Assembly (NCBI RefSeq): GCF_009650995.1
Contig: NZ_WHVV01000010.1
Span: 106,965-170,964 of the forward strand
Source: Sporosarcina cascadiensis
Lineage (GTDB): Bacteria; Bacillota; Bacilli; Bacillales_A; Planococcaceae
Direction: 5' to 3'
DNA length: 64,000 nt
The stretch's first letter is position 1, and every line of letters begins with the position of its first letter. The notes under the pieces were generated by a model. That model was not told where the DNA came from and made no database searches. It saw nothing but the letters and a program-made list of their open reading frames with translations. Position numbers and translations under genes: made by a program. Positions 1 through 10,070 of this stretch are shown piece by piece.

Positions 1-1
1 G

Positions 2-232
2 CTGCCGAGAGTGTTTGCTAAATTACACAACGGCAATACGAGCCATGGCGGGAAAATCCCTGTTTCCTTCAATGAACGCTTTGCCTTAAAAAAACAGCTG
101 GAAGACATTCGTTCGAAAATGAAGGATGCAGTCGAAGCAGAACGGTTTGAAGAAGCTGCCGAGCTGAGAGATGAAGCCAATCAGGTGAAACAGCAACTGG
201 CTGACGGGGGTGACGATCAGCATGTCATTTGA
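2..232 (+). CDS. mcsA: McsA, activator of arginine kinase McsB (C-terminal part)
   Basis: The reading frame enters from outside the window, so only the last 76 residues are present. They hold a C-terminal UVR-type coiled segment (roughly residues 35-65 of the visible part, with LKKQL, RFEEAAELRDEA), which is how McsA ends. The zinc-finger part lies upstream. In the family McsA stimulates McsB and modulates CtsR, the repressor of class III heat-shock genes. The gene overlaps mcsB by 11 bases, implying translational coupling. Identity rests on the UVR motif plus the mcsB-clpC context; ctsR should lie just to the left. Confidence 0.88.
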   Translation: MPRVFAKLHNGNTSHGGKIPVSFNERFALKKQLEDIRSKMKDAVEAERFEEAAELRDEANQVKQQLADGGDDQHVI

Positions 233-1310
233 AAAATTTATCAATCAAGAGCTGACCGGCTGGATGGTGGCGAAAGGTGAGCATTCGGATATTGTGCTCT
301 CTACGCGAATCCGTTTAGCGCGCAATTTACAAAGTCAGCTGTTTCCGATCTGTGCATCCGCAGAAGATGCGAAACAGGTCAATGAAGCTGTCGACCAGGC
401 GGTGTCTTCAATGGAAGAACTGCATTTTGCTGGCACAAGCATGTCTGATCTGACATTGCTGGAACGGCAAATACTTGTAGAAAAACATTTGGTGAGCCCG
501 CAACTGATTAATCCCGAAAAATACGGTTCTGTTCTGCTTTCTGAAGATGAAACGATCAGTATCATGGTGAATGAAGAAGACCATATTCGCATTCAATGTA
601 TTTATCCCGGATTTCAAATCGAAAAGGCTTATGAACAGGCGGATAAAGTAGACAGTGAAATCGAAAATAATCTGGACTACGCATTTGATGAGACATTCGG
701 CTATCTGACGAGCTGTCCATCCAATACAGGTACGGGCATGCGTGCCTCTGTCATGATGCATCTGCCAGCTCTGACAATCACTAAACAGATTGAGCGGATT
801 GTCCCGGCTATCTCCAGGCTCGGCATGGTAGTGCGCGGGAGTTATGGCGAAGGCAGTGAAGCGCTCGGTAATATTTATCAGATTTCCAATCAAACGACAC
901 TCGGTAAATCAGAAGAGGAAGTGCTGAAGGATCTCGAGAATATTTCAAAGCGTTTAATTGGTCACGAAAAGAAATCACGTGAGCTGTTGTTGGCGAAATC
1001 ACAAATTCACTTGGAGAATCGCCTGTATCGTTCGCTCGGCACAATCACACATGCCAGGATCCTGCCGACAGCAGAAGCGGCGAGATGTTTGTCTGACGTC
1101 CGTTTGGGTATTGATTTAGATATCATCAAAAATATCGATATGACGATTTTGAATGAGTTGATGATATTTATGCAGCCGGGTTTCCTTCAGCAGTACGCGG
1201 GCACAGAGCTGACATCTGACGAACGTGATGTTTTCCGTGCTCAATTATTCCGTGACCGACTGAGTATTGAAAGGTCACAAACTGCTGAGTCGGACACCAA
1301 TGAAACGTAA
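222..1310 (+). CDS. mcsB: Protein arginine kinase McsB
   Basis: The product has 362 residues and phosphorylates arginines, marking proteins for ClpCP degradation and inactivating CtsR. The phosphagen-kinase signature is clear: SDIVLSTRIRLARN near residue 30 and CPSNTGTGMRAS around residue 165, carrying the conserved Cys. An in-frame GTG lies 12 bases upstream, but the ATG at 222 is chosen because it follows the GGGGGTG ribosome site at proper distance and matches the usual MSF... start. It overlaps the mcsA end. A 185-base gap follows before clpC, longer than the near-contiguous Bacillus arrangement. Confidence 0.95.
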   Translation: MSFEKFINQELTGWMVAKGEHSDIVLSTRIRLARNLQSQLFPICASAEDAKQVNEAVDQAVSSMEELHFAGTSMSDLTLLERQILVEKHLVSPQLINPEKYGSVLLSEDETISIMVNEEDHIRIQCIYPGFQIEKAYEQADKVDSEIENNLDYAFDETFGYLTSCPSNTGTGMRASVMMHLPALTITKQIERIVPAISRLGMVVRGSYGEGSEALGNIYQISNQTTLGKSEEEVLKDLENISKRLIGHEKKSRELLLAKSQIHLENRLYRSLGTITHARILPTAEAARCLSDVRLGIDLDIIKNIDMTILNELMIFMQPGFLQQYAGTELTSDERDVFRAQLFRDRLSIERSQTAESDTNET

Positions 1311-1495
1311 GCAAAACTTTTGCAAGAACACAGATAACGATTTACAATTAATCAAATATAGTCAAAGTCAATGCATGAAATACGGTTTTTTAGGAAATGT
1401 ATTGAATAGGTATAGTAGTAGGCAGTAAAGCAAGGATGCTATATGTGGCATAATATACAATATCTTTTACTTATGAAGGAAAGAGGGGAATGAAT

Positions 1496-3943
1496 ATGAT
1501 GTTTAATCGATTTACACAACGTGCGCAAAAAGTTTTGCAATTGGCTCAGGAAGAGGCTATCCGTTTAAAACATGAATCTATCGGGACAGAGCATATTTTA
1601 CTTGGTTTAATCCGAGAAGGCGGCGGCATCGCTGCGAAGGCACTGGAAGCGATTAATGTAAATGCGGATACGATTGAAAGAGAAGTGGAAGTGCTCGTAG
1701 GCGTAGGCTCAAAAGATGTGGGGCCCATCGTTCATTATACACCGCGTGCGAAACGCGTCATTGAACTGTCAGTCGATGAGTCACGTAAGTTAGGTCATTC
1801 CTACATCGGTACAGAACACATTTTATTGGCCCTCATTCGTGAAGGAGAAGGCGTTGCAGCCCGCGTTCTTAACAATGCAGGCGTCAGTCTCAATAAAGCA
1901 CGTCAGCAAGTGCTCCAATTGCTCGGCAATGATGAAAGTTCAGTTGCGAATAATGCAGGGACTGCTTCAGCGGCAACACCAACGCTTGACGGTCTGGCAA
2001 GGGACTTAACAGAAATTGCACGTGAAGGTACGCTGGATCCGGTGATCGGACGAAGCAAAGAAATTACACGTGTGATTGAAGTGCTGGCCCGCCGTACGAA
2101 AAACAACCCCGTACTTATCGGTGAACCGGGCGTCGGTAAAACAGCTATCGCAGAAGGATTGGCGCAGCAGGTCGTTAACAATGAAGTGCCGGAAATTCTT
2201 CGTGATAAGCGTGTCATGACCTTGGATATGGGGACAGTCGTTGCGGGTACGAAATACCGCGGAGAATTTGAAGACCGCATGAAAAAGGTGATGGAAGAGA
2301 TTCGCCAGGCAGGAAATATCATTCTGTTCATCGACGAATTGCATACATTGATCGGCGCAGGCGGAGCGGAAGGTGCAATTGATGCATCGAATATTTTAAA
2401 ACCTTCTCTTGCACGGGGAGAACTTCAGTGTATTGGAGCTACAACCTTAGATGAATACCGTAAATATATTGAAAAAGATGCAGCCCTTGAACGACGCTTC
2501 CAGCCGATCCAAGTGGATGAGCCGTCTGTAGAAGAGACTGTCCTGATCATCAGAGGACTTCGCGATCGCTATGAAGCACATCACCGTGTGAAAATTACGG
2601 ATGAGGCAGTGGAAGCGGCTGCAAAAATGTCAGACCGTTATATTTCTGACCGTTTCTTACCAGATAAAGCGATTGATCTTATCGATGAAGCAGGATCAAA
2701 AGTCCGTCTTCGCTCCTATACAACACCTCCAAACCTGAAAGAGCTGGAAGTGAAGCTGGAAGCAATCCGCTCCGAGAAGAATGCGGCGGTTCAAAGCCAA
2801 GAGTTTGAAAAAGCAGCATCTTACCGTGATACGGAGCAAAAGATGAAGGAAGAGCTGGAGACGACGAAAGCGGCTTGGAAAGAAAAGCAAGGCCAGACCG
2901 AGTCTGAAGTTACAGTCAATGATATTGCGGCAGTTGTCGCTATGTGGACGGGTATCCCGGTCGATAAGATCGCCGAAACCGAGTCAGCCAAACTTCTGAA
3001 AATGGAAGAGATTCTGCATGAGCGGGTTATCGGCCAGAACGAAGCGGTCGTGGCGATTTCGAAAGCGATCCGCCGTGCGCGCGCCGGTTTGAAAGACCCG
3101 AAACGTCCGATTGGTTCCTTTATCTTCCTCGGTCCAACCGGTGTAGGTAAAACGGAATTGGCCCGTGCGCTCGCTGAAGTGATGTTCGGAGATGAAGATG
3201 CGATGATTCGCATCGATATGTCCGAGTATATGGAAAAACATGCGACGTCCCGTTTGGTCGGTTCACCTCCGGGTTATGTAGGTTATGAAGAAGGCGGCCA
3301 GCTGACAGAGAAAGTTCGCCGCAAGCCATACTCCGTTGTACTGCTCGATGAAATTGAAAAAGCGCACCCGGATGTTTTTAATATCTTGCTTCAAGTATTG
3401 GAAGACGGACGCTTAACCGATTCTAAAGGCCGTACAGTAGACTTCCGCAACACCGTTATGATTATGACATCAAATGTCGGGGCTACGGAGTTGAAGAAAA
3501 ATCGTTATGTCGGCTTTAATATAAATGGCGGAGAATCTGATTACGCGGATATGAAGGAAAAGATGCTTGCTGAACTGAAGAAAACATTCAGACCTGAATT
3601 CCTTAACCGTGTAGATGACATGATTGTTTTCCATTCATTAGAAAAAGATCACTTGCGTCAGATTGTTAGCTTAATGTCTGATGATCTTGCGAAGCGGCTC
3701 GCTGAACAGGATATCGAATTAGTCTTGACGGAAGTTGCGAAAGACAAGATCACGGAGGAAGGATATGATCCGGAATACGGAGCCCGTCCATTGCGCCGTG
3801 CTTTGCAGAAACATGTCGAGGACCGATTGTCTGAAGAATTACTTGAAGGAAAAGTGCTGACAGGCGAAAAAGTCGTCATTGATGTAGAAGATGATAAATT
3901 CATTGTGCGGACTGAAAATAAGACCGAAGTTGTACAAAATTAA
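1496..3943 (+). CDS. clpC: ClpC, AAA+ unfoldase of the ClpCP protease
   Basis: The 815-residue protein has the two-part ClpC N domain (about 1-150), a first AAA module with Walker [10 protein letters not shown] near 209, a UVR-like coiled middle domain around 415-455 and a second AAA module with Walker [10 protein letters not shown] near 546. It unfolds substrates, including arginine-phosphorylated ones, for ClpP. The start is put at the ATG-ATG at 1496 because the GAGGGG site is too close to the ATG at 1490. The 185-base spacer upstream holds TGGCATAAT, a possible extended -10, and one CtsR-like half site (AGTCAAA). A separate promoter is therefore possible but not proven. Confidence 0.96.
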   Translation: MMFNRFTQRAQKVLQLAQEEAIRLKHESIGTEHILLGLIREGGGIAAKALEAINVNADTIEREVEVLVGVGSKDVGPIVHYTPRAKRVIELSVDESRKLGHSYIGTEHILLALIREGEGVAARVLNNAGVSLNKARQQVLQLLGNDESSVANNAGTASAATPTLDGLARDLTEIAREGTLDPVIGRSKEITRVIEVLARRTKNNPVLIGEPGVGKTAIAEGLAQQVVNNEVPEILRDKRVMTLDMGTVVAGTKYRGEFEDRMKKVMEEIRQAGNIILFIDELHTLIGAGGAEGAIDASNILKPSLARGELQCIGATTLDEYRKYIEKDAALERRFQPIQVDEPSVEETVLIIRGLRDRYEAHHRVKITDEAVEAAAKMSDRYISDRFLPDKAIDLIDEAGSKVRLRSYTTPPNLKELEVKLEAIRSEKNAAVQSQEFEKAASYRDTEQKMKEELETTKAAWKEKQGQTESEVTVNDIAAVVAMWTGIPVDKIAETESAKLLKMEEILHERVIGQNEAVVAISKAIRRARAGLKDPKRPIGSFIFLGPTGVGKTELARALAEVMFGDEDAMIRIDMSEYMEKHATSRLVGSPPGYVGYEEGGQLTEKVRRKPYSVVLLDEIEKAHPDVFNILLQVLEDGRLTDSKGRTVDFRNTVMIMTSNVGATELKKNRYVGFNINGGESDYADMKEKMLAELKKTFRPEFLNRVDDMIVFHSLEKDHLRQIVSLMSDDLAKRLAEQDIELVLTEVAKDKITEEGYDPEYGARPLRRALQKHVEDRLSEELLEGKVLTGEKVVIDVEDDKFIVRTENKTEVVQN

Positions 3944-3962
3944 TGTAAAGAAAAATTGTGAT

Positions 3963-4008
3963 AGCTCGCTCGCTTAGTTTTTTAAAAGCGCAGCGAGCTG
4001 TCCTTTTC
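3963..4008 (+). terminator. Hairpin after clpC
   Basis: AGCTCGCT at 3963-3970 pairs with AGCGAGCT at 3992-3999, with GCTT/AAGC extending the stem inward, and is followed by a short TCCTTTT tract. It lies between clpC and radA, so it probably terminates or attenuates transcripts from the clpC promoter. Confidence 0.6.
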
Positions 4009-4025
4009 GTATGGGGAGAGAACAT

Positions 4026-5396
4026 ATGGCTAAACGCAAATCGAAATTTATGTGCCGCTCCTGCGGCTATGAATCACCGAAGTGGATGGGCCGCTGTCCG
4101 GGCTGCGGTGAATGGAACACGATGGATGAAGAAGTAGAAATCGTACAGAAAGGACCGCGCGCTGCGTTCCAGCATGGAGACAGAGTGAAGCAAAAAGCGC
4201 TCCCGATCAGCGCGGTCGAAACAGTGGAAGAACCTCGTGTGAAGACAGAGCTGAATGAACTGAACCGCGTATTAGGCGGAGGGATTGTCCCGGGTTCGCT
4301 CATCTTAATTGGCGGAGATCCGGGGATAGGAAAATCTACGCTTTTGCTGCAAGTGTCTTCCTTGCTCGCTAATCAGCAAGAGCGTGTGTTGTATATATCG
4401 GGTGAGGAGTCGATCAGGCAGACGAAACTGCGTGCCGAGAGACTGGGTGTTAAATCGGATGAACTGTATATTTACGCTGAAACAGATCTCGGCATGATCC
4501 ACGAAACAATAGATGATGTAAAACCAAAATTCATCATTGTGGACTCCATCCAGACGGTGCATCATCCCGAAGTAACTTCAGCACCGGGCAGTGTGTCACA
4601 GGTCAGGGAGTGTACAGCCGAACTGATGCGTATTGCGAAAACGCAGAACATCGCCATCTTCCTTGTGGGACACGTAACGAAAGATGGACAGATTGCAGGT
4701 CCGCGTCTGCTGGAGCATATGGTGGATACCGTTTTGTATTTCGAAGGCGAGCGCCATCACACATACCGGATTTTGCGCAGTGTGAAAAACCGTTTTGGTT
4801 CAACCAATGAAATTGCAATTTTTGAAATGCTGCAGTCCGGTTTAAAAGAAGTGCTGAATCCGTCGGAACTATTTTTACGTGAAAGGTCACAGGGTGGGGG
4901 CGGTTCAACGGTTGTTGCTTCAATGGAAGGGACGCGGCCGATATTAGTGGAAATTCAGGCACTGATTACACCTTCAAGCTTCAATTATCCAAAACGGATG
5001 GCGACCGGAATCGACCAAAACCGTGTGTCGCTGCTAATGGCGGTACTGGAAAAGCGAGCCGGCATGATGCTGCAGACGCAGGACGCGTATATTAAGGTTG
5101 CGGGCGGGGTGAAATTAGACGAGCCCGCCATTGATTTGGCAGTCTTGCTGAGCATCGTCTCAAGCTATCGGGATACTGCGGTCGGCATTGGTGATTGTTT
5201 TATTGGAGAAGTGGGGTTAACGGGTGAGGTTAGAAGGGTATCGAGAATAGAACAGCGAGTTACGGAGGCTGCGAAACTTGGATTTGACCGCGTGATTATG
5301 CCTGCTTCCAATATGGGCGGCTGGGATATTCCGCCGGGCATTCAGGTGGTAGGTGTAGAAACGATATCGGAAGCACTTGGTATGGCATTTAAGTAA
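4026..5396 (+). CDS. radA: RadA, DNA repair and recombination ATPase
   Basis: The 456-residue protein begins with a four-cysteine zinc finger (CRSCG at 10-14, CPGCG at 24-28). A RecA-like ATPase follows with Walker [11 protein letters not shown] near 96 and the RadA signature KNRFG near 254. The C-terminal third is Lon-protease-like. It is a branch-migration helicase in homologous recombination. The ATG at 4026 is preferred over 4011 because the GGGGAG site fits it. In Bacillus subtilis disA follows radA; here the next gene is yacL, 130 bases away. Confidence 0.95.
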   Translation: MAKRKSKFMCRSCGYESPKWMGRCPGCGEWNTMDEEVEIVQKGPRAAFQHGDRVKQKALPISAVETVEEPRVKTELNELNRVLGGGIVPGSLILIGGDPGIGKSTLLLQVSSLLANQQERVLYISGEESIRQTKLRAERLGVKSDELYIYAETDLGMIHETIDDVKPKFIIVDSIQTVHHPEVTSAPGSVSQVRECTAELMRIAKTQNIAIFLVGHVTKDGQIAGPRLLEHMVDTVLYFEGERHHTYRILRSVKNRFGSTNEIAIFEMLQSGLKEVLNPSELFLRERSQGGGGSTVVASMEGTRPILVEIQALITPSSFNYPKRMATGIDQNRVSLLMAVLEKRAGMMLQTQDAYIKVAGGVKLDEPAIDLAVLLSIVSSYRDTAVGIGDCFIGEVGLTGEVRRVSRIEQRVTEAAKLGFDRVIMPASNMGGWDIPPGIQVVGVETISEALGMAFK

Positions 5397-5433
5397 AGAA
5401 ACTTTTATCCGTATAAATTGTCCTAGTAAGAGG

Positions 5434-5461
5434 AGTGAGGAATTATCAGAAATTCCTCACT
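5434..5461. other. Inverted repeat between radA and yacL
   Basis: AGTGAGGAATT and AATTCCTCACT form an 11-bp perfect stem with a 6-base loop. No T-tract follows, so it may be a processing or binding site rather than a terminator. It occupies the place where disA would be expected. Confidence 0.5.
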
Positions 5462-5525
5462 TAACCTAAGCGGCTTGCTGCAATTCGTTGTATACTATGT
5501 AGAAAGGAAAAGGAGGTGGAAGAAA

Positions 5526-6617
5526 ATGTTGAAAAGAGTAGTCCAATTATCTTTCTTGCTAATCGGAGGAACACTCGGTGTATTATTTTTACCGTACTTA
5601 TTTGCCATGTTTGCATTCACGTCGCGTCCTATGATAGAAAACGCATATGTAGAAGCGATTTTAGGAGCGGTCATTCTATTTTTATTCAGCTTATTTTTAA
5701 CCGAGCCGATTGTGAACTTTATTAAATGGATAGAAGAAAGACTATTGAAAGCACCGATTATGGACTTATTGTTCGGAACGGTCGGGCTCATCGTGGGACT
5801 GAGTGTGGCATTCTTAGTAAGTTTTGGCCTGAACGCAATGGAAATACCTGTTTTTTCTGCGGTACTTCCTATCTTGCTGTCGATTCTTCTAGGCTATTTG
5901 GGTTTCCAGGTCGGCTTTAAAAAGTGGGAGGAGTTCATCAACGCATTCTCCAATCTGCGCAGCACCAATACAAAGAAGAAAGAAGCGGCAGATGCAGCTG
6001 ATGCTCCTGCGCCGCAGAAGGACGTCTATAAACTGCTTGATACAAGCGTCATCATTGATGGACGCATTGCAGATATCGCGGCGACAGGTTTTTTGCAGGG
6101 AATACTGGTTGTGCCTCAGTTCGTACTGACAGAGCTTCAGCATATTGCAGATTCCTCGGATACGCTGAAACGTACAAAAGGAAGACGCGGTCTGGATATT
6201 CTGAAACGGCTGCAAAACGACGATGGACCGACAGTCTTGATTACGGATGAAGATTTCAATGACGTGGCGGAAGTAGACTTGAAATTAGTGAAACTGGCAA
6301 AGAAAATGGAAGGCCTTGTCGTGACAAACGACTTTAACCTGAATAAAGTTTCGGATCTGCACGGTGTGGCGGTATTGAATATCAATGATCTCGCCAACGC
6401 GGTAAAGCCTGTGGTTATTCCGGGAGAAGAAATGCATGTGGTCGTCATTAAAGACGGCAAAGAGCATAATCAGGGGGTCGCGTACCTGGATGACGGCACG
6501 ATGATTGTCATCGAAGACGGCAGATCGTATATTGGTCAGGCAATAGATGTCGTGGTGACAAGCGTTCTTCAGACATCTGCCGGAAGAATGATTTTTGCAA
6601 AACCGAAGGGCCGGTAA
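5526..6617 (+). CDS. yacL: YacL, membrane-anchored PIN/TRAM-domain protein
   Basis: The 363-residue protein has about four hydrophobic membrane segments in the first 140 residues. A PIN nuclease domain follows (YKLLDTSVIIDGR, with further conserved acidic residues such as the one in VTNDFNLN), then a C-terminal TRAM RNA-binding domain. PIN domains of this type are candidate metal-dependent RNases; the exact role is not established. The start at 5526 follows an AAGGAGGTGG site, whereas the longer 5475 frame start has none. A separate promoter between radA and yacL is not clear. Confidence 0.9.
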   Translation: MLKRVVQLSFLLIGGTLGVLFLPYLFAMFAFTSRPMIENAYVEAILGAVILFLFSLFLTEPIVNFIKWIEERLLKAPIMDLLFGTVGLIVGLSVAFLVSFGLNAMEIPVFSAVLPILLSILLGYLGFQVGFKKWEEFINAFSNLRSTNTKKKEAADAADAPAPQKDVYKLLDTSVIIDGRIADIAATGFLQGILVVPQFVLTELQHIADSSDTLKRTKGRRGLDILKRLQNDDGPTVLITDEDFNDVAEVDLKLVKLAKKMEGLVVTNDFNLNKVSDLHGVAVLNINDLANAVKPVVIPGEEMHVVVIKDGKEHNQGVAYLDDGTMIVIEDGRSYIGQAIDVVVTSVLQTSAGRMIFAKPKGR

Positions 6618-6644
6618 TCCGGCTGCAGAAAGCAGAGGGAAAAT

Positions 6645-7325
6645 GTGAACTATACCGTAATGATTCCGGCTGCAGGAAGCGGCAAGCGGATGGGAGCCGG
6701 ACAAAACAAACTCTTTTTGGAGATTGGCGGAAAATCCATTCTCTATCATACAGTCAGCGTTTTTCAGGAAGATCCGCACTGTGAGGAAATCATCATTGCG
6801 GTGAAACCCGACGAACAGGCGGCAATTCAAGAGATACTCGAATGCAATGGCAGTGTAAAAGCTGTTACCTTTGCAGAAGGTGGCGGCGAACGGCAAGACA
6901 GCGTAGCGGCGTGTATAGCAGCTTATAAAGGCAACGGCATTGTGCTCGTCCATGATGCCGCCAGACCTTTCCTTGATTCTTCTGTTATTCGGGAGCTGGT
7001 CAGCACAGCGAATGAAACGGGAGCGGCCATCGCGGCTGTCCGGGCGAAAGATACCATTAAACTAGCTGAAAACGGCACGGTGCAGCAAACTTTGAACCGT
7101 GAAAATCTCTGGCTTGTACAGACACCGCAGGCATTTCAGTATGACGTGCTGAAAAATGCCTCAGACTCTGCGATTCACGACGGCTTTTTGGGAACGGATG
7201 AGTCGATGCTGGTGGAACGGTCCGGTCACGGGGTGAGTGTTGTGGAAGGTTCGTATGATAATGTAAAAATGACAACCCAGGAAGATCTCGCAATCGGCGA
7301 AATCCTGCTGGCAAGAAGAAAGTAG
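6645..7325 (+). CDS. ispD: IspD, 2-C-methyl-D-erythritol 4-phosphate cytidylyltransferase
   Basis: The 226-residue enzyme starts with GTG behind AGAGGGAA. The nucleotidyltransferase loop [10 protein letters not shown] is at residues 8-17, with VHDAARPF near residue 103. It makes CDP-methylerythritol in the non-mevalonate isoprenoid pathway. ispF follows after 13 bases, so steps 3 and 5 of the pathway are co-transcribed. An overlapping out-of-frame ATG two bases upstream reads straight into a stop and is not the start. Confidence 0.96.
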   Translation: MNYTVMIPAAGSGKRMGAGQNKLFLEIGGKSILYHTVSVFQEDPHCEEIIIAVKPDEQAAIQEILECNGSVKAVTFAEGGGERQDSVAACIAAYKGNGIVLVHDAARPFLDSSVIRELVSTANETGAAIAAVRAKDTIKLAENGTVQQTLNRENLWLVQTPQAFQYDVLKNASDSAIHDGFLGTDESMLVERSGHGVSVVEGSYDNVKMTTQEDLAIGEILLARRK

Positions 7326-7338
7326 GAGGAATCACCTC

Positions 7339-7818
7339 ATGTTTCGAATTGGACAAGGTTTTGATGTACACGCATTCGCGGAAGGCAGACCACTCATTAT
7401 CGGAGGCATTACGATCCCGCATACAAGAGGTTTAATCGGCCACTCTGACGCAGATGTTCTGCTGCATACGGTAACGGACGCGGCGCTTGGAGCGATCGGG
7501 AAAGTGGATATCGGGACGCATTTCCCTGATACAGACGACGCATTTAAAGATGCAGATTCAGCTTTGCTTCTGGAAAAGGTATGGCAGATGGTCAAAGAAG
7601 AAGGCTATCGCCTTGGTAATATTGACTGTACGATCATTGCCCAAAAACCGAAGATGGCTCCGTATATCGGTGACATCCGAACGCGCGTAGCGGAATTGCT
7701 CGAAGCAGATCTGTCACAGGTCAATGTGAAAGCAACCACTACTGAACGTTTAGGTTTCCCCGGGCGTGAAGAAGGGATCGCTGCAATGGCGACGATCCTG
7801 TTAATGAAAAACGATTGA
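7339..7818 (+). CDS. ispF: IspF, 2-C-methyl-D-erythritol 2,4-cyclodiphosphate synthase
   Basis: The 159-residue protein has the metal-binding start GQGFDVHAF (Asp and His ligands) and the [14 protein letters not shown] segment, both diagnostic. It cyclises the CDP intermediate to MEcPP with loss of CMP and acts as a trimer in the cytosol. AGGAGG precedes the ATG. Downstream, TTGACT at 7815 overlaps the stop codon and may belong to a weak promoter for gltX. Confidence 0.96.
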   Translation: MFRIGQGFDVHAFAEGRPLIIGGITIPHTRGLIGHSDADVLLHTVTDAALGAIGKVDIGTHFPDTDDAFKDADSALLLEKVWQMVKEEGYRLGNIDCTIIAQKPKMAPYIGDIRTRVAELLEADLSQVNVKATTTERLGFPGREEGIAAMATILLMKND

Positions 7819-7882
7819 CTTTCAAAATAGAGATGACGATGATAAAATAATAAGCAATTAATCCAGAACGGAGAGGTACAAT

Positions 7883-9343
7883 ATGACACAAGAAGTGCGA
7901 GTGCGTTATGCACCGAGTCCAACAGGCCAATTACATATCGGCGGTGCAAGGACTGCGTTATTTAATTATTTATATGCCCGCCATTACGACGGCAAATTTA
8001 TTATTCGAATTGAGGATACAGATACGGAGCGCAATATCGAGAGCGGTGAGCTGTCACAGCTTGAAAATCTGACTTGGCTCGGCATCCATCATGATGAATC
8101 GATTGATATCGGTGGAGAATACGGTCCGTACCGCCAAACAGAACGTCTGGACCTTTATAAGAAATATGCAGATGAAATGCTTGAAAAAGGCCATGCCTAT
8201 AAATGTTTCTGTACGCCCGAAGAGCTGGAAGCGAAACGTGATGCACAAAAAGCTTCCGGTATTGCAGCGCCAATGTATGATGGAACATGCAGACATCTGA
8301 CAGCTGAAGAAGTTGCGGAGAAAGAAGCGGCTGGAATGACTTACAGCATCCGTATGCGTGTGCCGGAAAATATAACATATACGATTGAAGATTTAGTCCG
8401 CGGTGTAGTAACGTTTGAATCTAAAGATATCGGCGACTGGGTAATGGTCAAGACAAACGGTATCCCTACGTATAATTTTGCAGTAGTAGTGGATGATCAC
8501 CTGATGAAGATTTCCCATGTATTCCGTGGTGAGGAGCATTTAACGAATACACCGAAACAGCTGATGATCTTTGATGTATTCGGCTGGGAACATCCTCAGT
8601 TCGGCCACATGACACTGATCGTTAATGAAGACCGCAAGAAGCTCTCAAAACGTGATGAATCGATCATTCAGTTCATTTCGCAATATAAAGAGTTAGGCTA
8701 TTTGCCAGAAGCGATGTTCAACTTCTTCGCTCTGCTTGGCTGGTCTCCGGGTGGTGAGGAAGAGATCTTCTCACATGATGAATTAGTGAGACTCTTTGAT
8801 GAAACCCGTCTTTCTAAATCACCATCTATGTTTGATACGAATAAACTGACGTGGGTGAACAACCAATACATTAAAAAGCTGTCGCTGGAAGAAGTGATCG
8901 ATCTAACGCTGCCTCACTTGCAGGCTGCAGGTCTTGTGCCAGAGAAAATGTCGGAACAAGAACAGACATGGGTACATGACTTGATTGCGTTATATCAAGG
9001 CCAATTAAGTTTTGGCGCTGAAATCGTCGACTTATCCGCCCAGTTCTTCCAGGACACTGTTGAATATGATGAACAAGCGACTGAAATTTTGTCGGGTGAA
9101 CAAGTACCTGAAGTCATGGCTTCATTGAAGAATCAATTAGAGACTTTAGAAGTATTCGATGCGCCGTCTATTAAGGCAGCCATTAAAGCAGTTCAAAAAG
9201 AAACGGGTCATAAAGGCAAGAATTTATTCATGCCGGTCCGTGTCGTAGCCACAGGCCAGACATCAGGACCTGAGCTGCCCGACGCAATTGCGCTGATCGG
9301 AAAAGAAAAGATCCTTCAGCGTGTCGAAAAATTTGCAAAATAA
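7883..9343 (+). CDS. gltX: Glutamyl-tRNA synthetase
   Basis: The 486-residue class I synthetase has the HIGH motif as LHIGGART near residue 17 and the KMSKS motif as KLSKRD near 252. In Bacillales this enzyme is usually non-discriminating and also charges tRNA-Gln for GatCAB amidation; that is family knowledge. TTGACT at 7815-7820, 17 bases before GATGAT, could be a weak promoter. It sits between ispF and the cysteine T-box. Confidence 0.96.
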   Translation: MTQEVRVRYAPSPTGQLHIGGARTALFNYLYARHYDGKFIIRIEDTDTERNIESGELSQLENLTWLGIHHDESIDIGGEYGPYRQTERLDLYKKYADEMLEKGHAYKCFCTPEELEAKRDAQKASGIAAPMYDGTCRHLTAEEVAEKEAAGMTYSIRMRVPENITYTIEDLVRGVVTFESKDIGDWVMVKTNGIPTYNFAVVVDDHLMKISHVFRGEEHLTNTPKQLMIFDVFGWEHPQFGHMTLIVNEDRKKLSKRDESIIQFISQYKELGYLPEAMFNFFALLGWSPGGEEEIFSHDELVRLFDETRLSKSPSMFDTNKLTWVNNQYIKKLSLEEVIDLTLPHLQAAGLVPEKMSEQEQTWVHDLIALYQGQLSFGAEIVDLSAQFFQDTVEYDEQATEILSGEQVPEVMASLKNQLETLEVFDAPSIKAAIKAVQKETGHKGKNLFMPVRVVATGQTSGPELPDAIALIGKEKILQRVEKFAK

Positions 9344-9349
9344 TCAATA

Positions 9350-9377
9350 TTGACATTTCATCTGTTTTGTGTAAAAT
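9350..9377 (+). promoter_or_regulatory. SigA-type promoter for the cysE T-box transcript
   Basis: TTGACA at 9350-9355 is followed after 16 bases by TAAAAT at 9372-9377, a few bases past the gltX stop. Confidence 0.7.
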
Positions 9378-9379
9378 GG

Positions 9380-9637
9380 ACATAATATGAAACTTCATAG
9401 TAAAGCGTTGAGAAGGAAAGTACATGTTGAATGCTCTGCAGAGAGGGTCACCAAGGCTGCAAGTGACCTGAGTAAATTCAAAATGGAAATGCACCTTTGA
9501 GCGATGAGCTGAAATTTGAGTAGGCCATACGTTTTGTCTGCGTTAAAGACTTTAAGCGGGAAGATACAATCTTCCAAGCGGAGTGGAACCACGCAACCAA
9601 TGCGTCTCTGTCATCAATTGACAGGGGCGTTTTTTAT
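9380..9637 (+). promoter_or_regulatory. T-box leader, cysteine type
   Basis: The conserved T-box element reads GAGTGGAACCACGC at 9581-9594 and is followed by a terminator hairpin (9602-9630, CTCTGTCA/TGACAGGG) with a T-run. The stem I region contains AAATGCACC, placing TGC (9490-9492) as the likely Cys specifier codon. This agrees with the downstream cysE-cysS genes. Uncharged tRNA-Cys should favour the antiterminator. The distance from this terminator to cysE is unusually long because three repeat units lie in between. Confidence 0.85.
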
Positions 9638-9641
9638 TTGC

Positions 9642-9761
9642 AAAAGCGGAAAGCGCCGCTTAGCCTCGACAGGCGTTGGAGGTCTTACCAAAAAGGCGTC
9701 CTTTGCCTTTCTGGTAAGACCGAAACGACCCGAGAGGCTGGCGCTTGCAGCTGGATGAAAC
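9642..9761. repeat. Structured intergenic repeat, type A, copy 1
   Basis: The unit opens with AAAGCGGAAAGCGCC and closes with GGCGCTTGCAGCTGGAT. Its ends pair (AGCGCC/GGCGCT, AGCCTC/GAGGCT) and an inner stem GGTCTTACC/GGTAAGACC encloses AAGGC...GCCTT. No coding potential or transposase is seen, so it behaves like a non-autonomous palindromic element. Confidence 0.8.
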
Positions 9762-9883
9762 AAAAGCGGAAAGCGCCGCTTAGCCTCGACAGGCGTTGGA
9801 GGACTTAAAAATAAAGGCGTCCTTTGCCTTTATCTTTAAGTTCGAAACGACCCGAGAGGCTGGCGCTTGCAGCTGGATGAAAC
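9762..9883. repeat. Structured intergenic repeat, type A, copy 2
   Basis: Nearly identical to copy 1 at both ends. The inner stem is changed to GGACTTAAA/CTTTAAGTTC, so the sequence differs while most pairing is kept. It abuts copy 1 directly. Confidence 0.8.
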
Positions 9884-10001
9884 AAAAGCGGAAAGCGGCT
9901 GTTCAGAGGCGGCAGGCATAAGGCGAAGATGCGAAGCGGCCTTCTGTGCCGCACGGCAGCTTTGACTTATGACCCGAGCCTCTAGCCGCTTGCGAAGAAA
10001 C
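9884..10001. repeat. Structured intergenic repeat, type B, copy 1
   Basis: It shares the AAAGCGGAAAGCGG start with type A but has a different outer stem (AGAGGC/GCCTCT, AGCGGCT/AGCCGCT) and inner stem CATAAG/CTTATG around CGGC/GCCG. The same type recurs after rpoB. Together with copies 1 and 2 it fills the space between the T-box terminator and cysE. Confidence 0.75.
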
Positions 10002-10070
10002 AAAACGTATAAAGTATAAAACCGCTGACAGCCAGATATATTCAATAAAGAAGAAAAAGGGGGAAGTTCA

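Noticed and set aside
408..893. 161-codon minus-strand frame opposite mcsB
   Set aside because: Antisense shadow of a well-supported gene, with no ribosome site or family match.
1355..1380. CtsR operator before clpC
   Set aside because: Only one heptad (AGTCAAA) is convincing; the second half of the tandem operator at the required 3-base spacing is absent. The operator is expected upstream of ctsR, outside the window.
9516..9758. 80-codon frame across the T-box and first repeat
   Set aside because: Overlaps the T-box terminator and a structured repeat; no coding signal.
9642..10001. Possible CRISPR array from the tandem repeats before cysE
   Set aside because: Units are about 120 bp, self-complementary and abutting, without unique spacers of uniform length; no cas genes nearby.
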